A program made the translations under genes and the position numbers. A stretch of 46,531 nucleotides of DNA from Tepidibacter sp. (GTDB lineage: Bacteria > Bacillota > Clostridia > Peptostreptococcales > Peptostreptococcaceae), in contig NZ_JAOASI010000080.1 in assembly GCF_025210165.1 (NCBI RefSeq), forward strand, positions 1 through 46,531, given 5' to 3'. Positions 1 to 7,094 of this stretch are shown here, piece by piece. The notes under the pieces were generated by a model. That model was not told the origin of the DNA. It did not search any database and worked only from the letters and a program-made list of their open reading frames with translations. The stretch's first letter is position 1; every line of letters starts with the position of its first letter.

Positions 1-629
1 ACTCCTAAAATTCCAAAATGATATTGCCAATATAAAAATACTTTAAAATCTATATGTAAAAACAGATCTATTAGAACATCCATTTTATTTTCAAGTTCTT
101 GTGTTCGTTTTTGCCCAATGTATATTAATATTTCTTTTTTATTATCTTGATTTATATAGACAATGCTTTTTTTAAATATTTTATTGATTATACTTTTAAA
201 TATTTCTAATGATACTCCTGTTGTATATAAATTTATAAGGCTAGATGCTAAAATTTCTTTTTCTTTATCATTAAAAGCTTTTATATCCTGTAGCATCTCT
301 TTTATAATATATTTTTTATAATATTCTTCTTTAGAAAACCCTTGCCTTAAATCAATATTTCCGAGGAAATGAATTAAAATATCAAACAATACTTCTCTAA
401 ATTCAATACTTTCATTAAAATTAACATCGAATATATCTTTAAATATAGTAAAAAACCTATAGTATGGGTTTATTTCTACTATAAGTGATTCATCAATTTC
501 TGATTTATTTAAGTCTTCAAATGCGACCTCCATATATGGACTATATGTTTTTGCACATTTGAATTTTATATTTTCTCTTTTTATATTTTGTTTATCTGCT
601 TTTATCAATATATCCCAGATATAATTCAT
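1..629 (-). CDS. Partial uncharacterised protein of the contractile-system operon (3' end outside window)
   Basis: An open frame runs leftward from an ATG at 629 to the window edge without a stop, giving about 209 residues. It begins MNYIWDILIKADKQNIKREN and contains YSPYMEVAF (about 30-38) and EINPYYRFF (about 52-60). The ATG overlaps the upstream gene's TGA (ATGA, 4 bases), so the two are probably translationally coupled. No signal peptide or clear membrane segment is visible. I do not recognise the family. Its position after the sheath, tube and FHA genes suggests a structural or baseplate component, but that is inference only. Confidence 0.75.
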   Translation of the reverse strand, partial: MNYIWDILIKADKQNIKRENIKFKCAKTYSPYMEVAFEDLNKSEIDESLIVEINPYYRFFTIFKDIFDVNFNESIEFREVLFDILIHFLGNIDLRQGFSKEEYYKKYIIKEMLQDIKAFNDKEKEILASSLINLYTTGVSLEIFKSIINKIFKKSIVYINQDNKKEILIYIGQKRTQELENKMDVLIDLFLHIDFKVFLYWQYHFGILG

Positions 630-1906
630 ATTAATCTTCCTTCGCATTTGTATTCTGGATAATTAAGTTGTATTTGAGATACTATAAAGCTTAATAAGTC
701 TCTTATTATAAAGCAGTCACTTTTTTTTGAAGTAAAATATAATATTAGTTTTTTAGAATAATCATAATCCCTTATTTCATCTATTATAAAAAAGTTCATA
801 TCATAAGTTTCTTCTTTTAAATCATCTGTTATATTGACTATTTTTACATCTTTAAATTCAAGATATTTAGAAGCTTCAAATGAGTTTATTGTTCTTATAA
901 GCTCTGATTTTGTTTTTATATTGACTTTATTTTTATTGTATAATTTTTCTATAAAGCTTGGCTTTTTATTATTTGATACTAATTCATAAGTATATTTATC
1001 AAGCCTTGATTCTTTTATTTTTAGTATCTTGAATATATCCCAATCTCTAGCTTCTTCTATTTCACCTGTTATCATCAGATTATCCTTAGTATGTCTTATA
1101 TGATTTATATCTTCATTGTCATATATAACTAAATAACCATTATCTACACCTTCATCTTTTATAGAAATAATATGTTCAAAATTTATTCTATCCTCACAAG
1201 GCATAGGAAATCCTGTACTTTTTAATGATAGTTTTTGTATATTCCAAACAGGTACCATATTATATTCTATGTATTTACCAACATCACCAAAATCAACATT
1301 AACCTCCTGTATTATTTCATCTTTTTGAATACCTTCTTCGCATTCAATTAGTACGACATTAACTATTCTATATATATAAGGAGCATTTATAGTTGTCCAC
1401 GGTATATTATTTTTTATGAATATTTGATAAAGTCTATGTATTTCATCTTTGTACTGTGTATTTTCTTTTATTTTAAAATAGGCTTTATAACTATTTTTAT
1501 TGGTTTTTATATTTCCCTTGAACTTTATATCACTTTCTAATATATTCTTAAATATTAAATAATCACATTTAAGAAATACCTTAAACATATCTACTTCATT
1601 ATTTTGAATTATTGTATCTAATATATTTTTGAGATCGTATTCTTTATCTTTTATGTCTTCTTCAATTATTGGATTTAAAAAATAGTGTATAGGATCAAAA
1701 TCTTGTTTTTTTACAATACTTGTATATATACTATAGTTTTGCTGATTATACTTTATTTCATCAAAGACTCTATTTTCAAGAGAATTATACATATTCTCAC
1801 TATGCTCATATAGGTGTATGAATACTTCGCTTAATAACTCTTTTAATAAGGCTCTATCTTTTAAATTTTCAATATTATTTATTTTTTCATAAATTTTATC
1901 CTTCAT
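626..1906 (-). CDS. Conserved hypothetical protein of the contractile-system operon, possible baseplate component
   Basis: This is a 426-residue soluble protein with no signal peptide or evident transmembrane segment. AGGAGG sits 5 bases before the ATG. The N-terminal third is charged and helical, with the segment FDPIHYFLNPIIEED near residues 70-84. The middle has an extended, probably beta-rich part (VNVDFGDVGKYIEYNMVPVW near 205-225). The C-terminal third contains a DxxxDYDYSKKLILYF stretch. It lies 15 bases after the phosphatase-TPR gene and overlaps the next gene by 4 bases. I recognise no named family with confidence. TssK/TssF-like baseplate roles are possible from context but unproven. 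Confidence 0.7.
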   Translation of the reverse strand: MKDKIYEKINNIENLKDRALLKELLSEVFIHLYEHSENMYNSLENRVFDEIKYNQQNYSIYTSIVKKQDFDPIHYFLNPIIEEDIKDKEYDLKNILDTIIQNNEVDMFKVFLKCDYLIFKNILESDIKFKGNIKTNKNSYKAYFKIKENTQYKDEIHRLYQIFIKNNIPWTTINAPYIYRIVNVVLIECEEGIQKDEIIQEVNVDFGDVGKYIEYNMVPVWNIQKLSLKSTGFPMPCEDRINFEHIISIKDEGVDNGYLVIYDNEDINHIRHTKDNLMITGEIEEARDWDIFKILKIKESRLDKYTYELVSNNKKPSFIEKLYNKNKVNIKTKSELIRTINSFEASKYLEFKDVKIVNITDDLKEETYDMNFFIIDEIRDYDYSKKLILYFTSKKSDCFIIRDLLSFIVSQIQLNYPEYKCEGRLI

Positions 1907-1921
1907 TTGTCCTCCTAACAG

Positions 1922-3709
1922 TTATAAGTTTTGTGGACTTTTTTTATTAATTAAAGCGTCTATTACTTTTATTTTTTCATCTACTTTCTTTACATCATCA
2001 TCTAGTTTAGCTTCTTCATATATATCTCTTGCAAATAGATATAATATTTTAGCTTCATTTAAACTACCTTCATCAAATTTATTATTTGCATCTTTTATGT
2101 ATGTATCTGCTTTTGCTTTTTTTGTAGTTGATTCTTGTATTTTTTTATCTGTTAGTAGTATTTTCTTCTCCAGTTCATCTGAAAAATCATACATTTCTAT
2201 TTTCTTATATATTTCCTGTGCCATCATATAATACATTTTTGAATCATAATAGCTTCCAATACTATAGCTCACATCACCTTTTTTACTTATTTCTATAGCA
2301 TTAAGCTGCTCATCAAACTTTTCCTTACTTAATTTTTCTTCCTCTTCACTTTTTTTAGCCTCTTCTTCTTCTTTTTTAGCTTGATCTTCATTTATTTTAT
2401 CTAATTTGTCTTGAGCTTCTTGCTTTGCTTCTTTAAAAAATATTTTGGAAGCTAAATTTCTAGCACTTATGTAGTCCTGCTTTGCTCCTTGTTTATCTTC
2501 AAGTTCCATTTTTTTATCTGCTTGCTTTAATAAATCAAGAACTAATATATGTTGATTTGTTTCACTTAATCTTTCATCTATGTAGTCTTTTCCTAAGTTA
2601 TCTGCATAATATCCCTTTTCTTTTGCTAATAGATATTCATCTAAAGCCTCTTCATATTTTAAATCTTGAAGATATTTATCTGCATTAATTATAATCTCTG
2701 TAAGCTTAAAATGTTTATCTATATCATTTCTCTTATTTTTTAACTTTAAATTTTTAGCTAGACCTAAAGCACTTTTATATTCTTCATTTGCCCTGATAAA
2801 GTTTTCATCTTTTATGTAGTTATTAGCATTTTTTATGCAATAGTTCATTTCATTTGTTTGCTCTGTCCTTTTTTTATGCCTAAGATAGAATACACACGAA
2901 ATAACTGCTAATATTAATATTATTGGAATAAGTGTAAGTATAGTCTTTTTTATTTTTTGTCTTAGCTTTGGGTTTTGATATATTTTATCTATAAATATGA
3001 CTGCAAGTGTGTAATTTTCAAGTTCTTTAGGTTGTTTTGACAAAAGCATATCCTCTACATTATCTGTTACCTCTTGAGACTCACTTGCTTCAACTAAGCT
3101 ATCTCTTATTTCAGAACTATCTATATTCTCCCAAATTCCTTTAGTGAACAGAGTAATTATATCTCCATTTTTCAACTTGATTTTTTTTGATATATATGGA
3201 GTTATTTTCTGATCTTGTCCTAAATAACAATATAGATTATTTCTTTCTTCGTGATCTGCAATTTTATCAAGCTGTACTCTTTCTTTATCAACTAATTGTT
3301 GAGTAAGCGACTGATCTTGACTCTTATATTTTAAAAATCCTTCTCTATATAGGCAAAACCTAGTGTTACCTACAAATGCATATCTTACTTTCACATAGTT
3401 AGTAACAACTATAGTAATAGATGCCTTTAACCTTAGATTTTTGCTTTGAGTTATTAATTCTTTATTTGCTTTATTTAATAATTTTTTTAAAAGACCTTTT
3501 CTCATACTCGGTGCTTCGCTAAAGTTGCTTATAATGCTAGATACTGCTACTTTTGCACTTTCTAAATCTGCATCATTATCTATTCCATCTGCAATAACAT
3601 ATATTGCAAATTTATCAAGCTCCACAAATCCAAAGTAATCTTTATTTTGCAAAAAACTCCCTGATTCTGATACAAATGTTGTTATGAATTTTGAATTTAT
3701 TTTTCTCAT
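1922..3709 (-). CDS. Membrane-anchored, degenerate PP2C-type phosphatase with C-terminal helical repeat domain
   Basis: This 595-residue protein has three parts. Residues 1-245 resemble the PP2C/SpoIIE-like serine/threonine phosphatase fold (ADGIDNDADLESA at 40-52, AFVGNTRF at 111-118). One transmembrane helix lies at about 256-276, followed by basic residues. Residues 280-595 form a long cytoplasmic or external TPR-like and coiled-coil region with a Glu/Lys-rich stretch near 430-455. Two normally acidic PP2C metal-site motifs are altered: the usual SDG(L/I)W reads TKGIW (about 189-193) and the final DN.T reads ENYT (231-234). It may therefore be a pseudophosphatase or scaffold. It is 22 bases downstream of an intact PP2C gene in the same operon. 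Confidence 0.8.
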   Translation of the reverse strand: MRKINSKFITTFVSESGSFLQNKDYFGFVELDKFAIYVIADGIDNDADLESAKVAVSSIISNFSEAPSMRKGLLKKLLNKANKELITQSKNLRLKASITIVVTNYVKVRYAFVGNTRFCLYREGFLKYKSQDQSLTQQLVDKERVQLDKIADHEERNNLYCYLGQDQKITPYISKKIKLKNGDIITLFTKGIWENIDSSEIRDSLVEASESQEVTDNVEDMLLSKQPKELENYTLAVIFIDKIYQNPKLRQKIKKTILTLIPIILILAVISCVFYLRHKKRTEQTNEMNYCIKNANNYIKDENFIRANEEYKSALGLAKNLKLKNKRNDIDKHFKLTEIIINADKYLQDLKYEEALDEYLLAKEKGYYADNLGKDYIDERLSETNQHILVLDLLKQADKKMELEDKQGAKQDYISARNLASKIFFKEAKQEAQDKLDKINEDQAKKEEEEAKKSEEEEKLSKEKFDEQLNAIEISKKGDVSYSIGSYYDSKMYYMMAQEIYKKIEMYDFSDELEKKILLTDKKIQESTTKKAKADTYIKDANNKFDEGSLNEAKILYLFARDIYEEAKLDDDVKKVDEKIKVIDALINKKSPQNL

Positions 3710-3731
3710 TATATTACACCCTTAATTAATT

Positions 3732-4553
3732 TCATTTATATTTAATTACAATAACACTTCCATTATCTTTATCTTCTATATCAATATCCTCTAGTTTATT
3801 TACTATATTTTGTGCTATTTGGTTAGAAGTTAATTTTTGTTTTAATATATACTCAAGGTCATTCCACCCAACATAATTATGTATCCCATCGCTCATTAAT
3901 ACAATTATATCTCCTTCTTTAAGCTTTACTGGTACATCATGTATTTCTATATCTTTAAAACCATCTTGTCCTACATAATTTAATAATCTTTTTTCCTTTA
4001 AAGCCCATATTGCATGTTGCTTGCTTATTTTACCTTCATAAAATCCTTTTTTAGCAAGTACATTTGCAGTATGTCCCTCACTTAAGGATATAAGCTCATT
4101 ATTTCTAAAAACTGCAATCATTGTATTTCCTACTAATGCATAATGTAGAACATCCTCTACTATAATGGAGCATACTATACTTGCACCACCTTGATTATCA
4201 TCTAGGTTCTTTAAAATTTCTCTATTTGTTATATTAAAAGCTCTTCTAAAAAAATAATTAATATTTGAAATTGAATTGTCATTCTTAAATAACTCTACAA
4301 ATATTTTTGTAGATAATACGCTGGATAGTTTTCCTGCTTTATTTTTTCCTCTTCCATCTGATAATACTGTTAATGTTGCATCTTTTGAGTAAGCAATATC
4401 CATAGAATCTTCTTGAAACTCTCTATCCCCAATGAAGGAAGCTTTTCCTATCTCTAATTTGTTTAAATTCATTTTTTCAGTTTTTAAATTTAAAATTTCT
4501 CTAATTACTATAAGTATAAATATGATACTAATTAAGATAACTAACTCATTCAT
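3732..4553 (-). CDS. PP2C-family serine/threonine phosphatase, membrane-anchored
   Basis: This 273-residue protein starts with a hydrophobic N-terminal helix (about 4-19), likely an anchor. The PP2C catalytic domain follows: GDREFQEDSMD (42-52), LSDGRGKNKAGKLSS (about 64-78), LVGNTMIAVF (about 138-147), VLMSDGIHNYVGW (about 218-230) and a terminal DNGS. All the expected acidic motifs are kept, unlike its downstream neighbour. In type VI secretion systems a PppA-like phosphatase opposes a kinase acting on an FHA protein. The two FHA genes directly upstream suggest the same role here. GGGGAG precedes the ATG, and the gene is 5 bases after the preceding stop. Confidence 0.85.
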   Translation of the reverse strand: MNELVILISIIFILIVIREILNLKTEKMNLNKLEIGKASFIGDREFQEDSMDIAYSKDATLTVLSDGRGKNKAGKLSSVLSTKIFVELFKNDNSISNINYFFRRAFNITNREILKNLDDNQGGASIVCSIIVEDVLHYALVGNTMIAVFRNNELISLSEGHTANVLAKKGFYEGKISKQHAIWALKEKRLLNYVGQDGFKDIEIHDVPVKLKEGDIIVLMSDGIHNYVGWNDLEYILKQKLTSNQIAQNIVNKLEDIDIEDKDNGSVIVIKYK

Positions 4554-4558
4554 ACAGG

Positions 4559-5065
4559 TTACTCCCCACTAATGTCATCCCACTCAAAATGTTCACCACA
4601 AAATGGAATAAATAAAAATTTACTATTTCCAAGTTCTATTACATCATATGGTGATAGTTGTGTTGGAACATATACTGCGTCATCATTTAGATAAGCAATC
4701 CCCGATGCATCCCCTGGTAATAATACTGAATTTCTTTTTTTAGGATCGTATACTACAATAGCATGATTTCTTCTTGAAATTTTATTATCTCCCAAAATTT
4801 GTATATCCATATCATCTGCTCTACCTATAAAGTTTTTACCTTCTTTTATTTTATAATCCTTTCCTATTCTTGATCCTTCAATACAAACAAGCCAGCCACA
4901 TACAGGCTGTATATCTTCCTTTAGCAGTTCATATTCAATATCAAAATCTTTTGATGGTAATTCTGGCTTTTCTTTTAGTGCTGTTTCTATATTACAATAA
5001 GGACATATAGTTCCATATCTTCTCGAACTAAACATATGTCCATTTTGACATCTAATAAGGCTCAT
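4559..5065 (-). CDS. FHA-domain protein with N-terminal zinc ribbon
   Basis: This 168-residue soluble protein has an N-terminal zinc-ribbon-like module (C6, C21-P-Y-C24 with GHMF between). A forkhead-associated domain follows from about 65 to 155: FIGRADDMDIQI then KISRRNHAIVVYDP, which keeps the classic R..S/RR.H phosphothreonine-binding residues. FHA domains read phosphothreonine on partner proteins. With a PP2C gene next to it, this protein is the likely phospho-reader that gates assembly of the injection system. GGAGTG precedes the start. The next gene starts 5 bases after its stop. Confidence 0.85.
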   Translation of the reverse strand: MSLIRCQNGHMFSSRRYGTICPYCNIETALKEKPELPSKDFDIEYELLKEDIQPVCGWLVCIEGSRIGKDYKIKEGKNFIGRADDMDIQILGDNKISRRNHAIVVYDPKKRNSVLLPGDASGIAYLNDDAVYVPTQLSPYDVIELGNSKFLFIPFCGEHFEWDDISGE

Positions 5066-5084
5066 TTACTAACACTCCGTTTCA

Positions 5085-5657
5085 TTATCTAATCAAAAGT
5101 TTAGTTTTAGCTATAAAGACTACATCTCCTTTAAGTAGAGTACAAGGCTTATCTTTTGATAATTTATACCTTATTTTATCTTCAATTTTTTCTATGCTAA
5201 TACCATTTCTAGAATATAAATCTTCTATATACCAACTACCTGATGCAAAATTTAATACTGCATGCTGAGGGTCTATTAATGAGGCATATGTAGCTTCACT
5301 CAAGTCTATATCTACTTCATGTTCTTTACTATTTCTACCTATTACTAAAGCTGTTTTATTAAACAAATCCCACTCTTTTATTATTTGATTTTCTTCATTT
5401 ACTAGCGCCACAGTACCTATATTACTAATAGTTTTTATATTATTAATTTCAACAGAATCGTTGTCTTCTGTTTTAAATACTCTTACCATATACACAAGAG
5501 CTATTATTCCAAGTAAGTATATTGTTGTATTTCTTATTAATTGGTCATGTATATTCATATAAACATACAGACTTGTCATTATTGAAATAATAGATATTGT
5601 AAAGTCAATAATCTTTATATTATTTGAAATCGACTTTTTCAAAGTCATCAACTCCAT
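5085..5657 (-). CDS. Membrane FHA-domain protein
   Basis: This 190-residue protein has two predicted transmembrane helices (about 17-35 and 44-60) followed by a cytoplasmic FHA domain (about 100-190: ALVIGRNSKEHEVDIDLSE and IDPQHAVLNF, then LYSRNGISIEK). The domain keeps the GR and the late H and N residues. The position that is usually S/R before the histidine reads DPQH, so phospho-binding may be weakened or altered. Its ATG overlaps the J-domain stop codon as TAATG, so translation is probably coupled. It likely tethers the phospho-signalling module to the membrane. Confidence 0.82.
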   Translation of the reverse strand: MELMTLKKSISNNIKIIDFTISIISIMTSLYVYMNIHDQLIRNTTIYLLGIIALVYMVRVFKTEDNDSVEINNIKTISNIGTVALVNEENQIIKEWDLFNKTALVIGRNSKEHEVDIDLSEATYASLIDPQHAVLNFASGSWYIEDLYSRNGISIEKIEDKIRYKLSKDKPCTLLKGDVVFIAKTKLLIR

Positions 5658-6082
5658 TAATTTCTTTTTACCTTAAAGAAAGAATTAAAAATATTTGTTG
5701 TATCAAAAGGATCCTTAGATTTATTTTTAAAGTCCTCTGTTGTTTCTTTAGTTTTTGGATTAAATCCAAAAAATTTTTCAAATTCAAAGTCCACGTTCAT
5801 ACCACTTGTTTTCTTTGAATTGTTCTTTTTAGATTTACTAAAATGATCATTAGTTTTATTCTCTTTTTTAAAATTTAATAACTTATCATCATATTCTTTT
5901 CTTAATTTCTCGTCACTTAAAATTTCGTATGCCTGTGCTACTTCTCTAAATTTATCACCTGCACATTTATCATTAGGATTGCGGTCTGGATGATACTTTT
6001 TAGCCAGCCTTCTATATGCCTTTTTTATTTCATTTTGAGAAGCATCCTTATTTATTTCTAATATTTCATATAAATTTTTCAT
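5657..6082 (-). CDS. J-domain (DnaJ-like) co-chaperone of the injection-system operon
   Basis: This 141-residue protein has a complete J domain in residues 1-68: [20 protein letters not shown], the HPD motif within YHPDRN (about 31-36), and [17 protein letters not shown]. The G/F and zinc-finger regions of full DnaJ are missing. The remainder is Lys/Asn-rich and ends with FGFNP and [10 protein letters not shown] motifs. J proteins stimulate the ATPase of DnaK. A dedicated copy between tube and FHA genes suggests it helps fold, load or recycle tube or sheath subunits (inference). The RBS is AAAGGAC. Confidence 0.88.
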   Translation of the reverse strand: MKNLYEILEINKDASQNEIKKAYRRLAKKYHPDRNPNDKCAGDKFREVAQAYEILSDEKLRKEYDDKLLNFKKENKTNDHFSKSKKNNSKKTSGMNVDFEFEKFFGFNPKTKETTEDFKNKSKDPFDTTNIFNSFFKVKRN

Positions 6083-6136
6083 AATTTTTGTCCTTTATCA
6101 ATATAGATGCCCTAAAAAGGACATCTATATATTTTT

Positions 6137-6562
6137 TTAGGCTCCGTATCCGCCTTCTATAGTTACTTTATCTAACTTATCTTTTTTCTGTTTGATAACT
6201 AACTCAAATGTTCCCACACCTTCTGTATCTCCAAAAGATTCTTTATAGTCTACTACAAAAGCATTTGGGAAGAATATTTTTCTTACTACTTGATCTGCTG
6301 ATATTACTTCTACAGTTGCTTTTCTATAGCAATCTGCTTTTTCTGCAGATACTAATGACCAAAGTCCCATTTGTCTTGTGCTATCAAATGGATCTCCATC
6401 TACTGCTGTTAATATTTTCCCTCTAATAACCATTGTAGATCCTACGTCTTTTGTACGTGCATTTGAATCTGTTGGTATATCAGTTCTTAATTTTACTGTT
6501 TGTACACTTTCCATGCTAAGGTCTATAGTTTCAGCACCTTCAATTTTTACTCTAAAACCCAT
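6137..6562 (-). CDS. Hcp/tail-tube-like protein, copy 2
   Basis: This 141-residue protein aligns without gaps to the 141-residue product of the upstream gene, about 62% identical (88/141 counted by eye). Conserved blocks are GKILTAVDG, WSLV..EKADCYRK, VISA.QVVRKI, PNAF.VDY and EGVGTF.L..KQKKDK. Length, the beta-rich pattern and the PNAFVVDY...GD.EGVG segment fit the Hcp/phage tail-tube fold. Similar proteins in databases are, to my recollection, often mislabelled as proteases. A two-gene tube set next to a sheath gene is typical of contractile injection systems. The RBS AAAGGATG precedes the ATG. Confidence 0.7.
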   Translation of the reverse strand: MGFRVKIEGAETIDLSMESVQTVKLRTDIPTDSNARTKDVGSTMVIRGKILTAVDGDPFDSTRQMGLWSLVSAEKADCYRKATVEVISADQVVRKIFFPNAFVVDYKESFGDTEGVGTFELVIKQKKDKLDKVTIEGGYGA

Positions 6563-6595
6563 ATTTACACATCCTTTCTTTGATTTTTAGTTTTA

Positions 6596-7021
6596 TTATA
6601 CTTCAAATCCACCTTCTAATTTTACACTTGGTGTCTTATCTTTCTTTTGCTTCATATGTAAGTAGAATGTTCCTACTCCTTCTTCATCACCATAATCCTC
6701 TGTATAATCTACTATAAAAGCATTTGGTAACTCAATTTTTCTAACCACTTGTGATGCTGATATTACATCTACAATTACTTTTCTGTAACAGTCTGCTTTT
6801 TCTCCAGGTACTAATGACCACTGAGCAAGTTTCATTGTACTATCTGCTTCTTCTCCATCTACTGCTGTTAATATTTTTCCTTTAATAATTAAAGATGTTC
6901 CAAGATCAGTAGAGCGTGCATTTGAATCATTTGGTGTATCTGTATTAAACTCTACTGTTACTATGTTTTCAAGTCCTAAGTCAATAGTCTCAGGTCCTTC
7001 AACTTTAAGTCTGAATCCCAT
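6596..7021 (-). CDS. Hcp/tail-tube-like protein, copy 1
   Basis: This is the upstream paralog of the tube pair, 141 residues, preceded by AAAGGAGG. It begins MGFRLKVEGPETIDL and ends KLEGGFEV. Differences from copy 2 cluster at residues 16-60 (GLENIVTVEFNTDTP against SMESVQTVKLRTDIP) and at the last 12 residues, while the core WSLV-EKADCYRK-VISA-QVVRKI is identical. This is the pattern expected of ring-forming subunits with different stacking or terminal contacts. One copy may form the tube and the other a tube initiator, cap or effector carrier (inference). Confidence 0.7.
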   Translation of the reverse strand: MGFRLKVEGPETIDLGLENIVTVEFNTDTPNDSNARSTDLGTSLIIKGKILTAVDGEEADSTMKLAQWSLVPGEKADCYRKVIVDVISASQVVRKIELPNAFIVDYTEDYGDEEGVGTFYLHMKQKKDKTPSVKLEGGFEV

Positions 7022-7094
7022 AAAATTTCCTCCTTTTTTTAATTTAATATATATTTATTAATACTTAAAAAGTATCAATATCGTAAGTTAGTGT

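Noticed and set aside
6137-7021. Protease function for the two 141-aa proteins
   Set aside because: No catalytic motif is visible, and length, duplication and the sheath neighbour fit a tube protein better.
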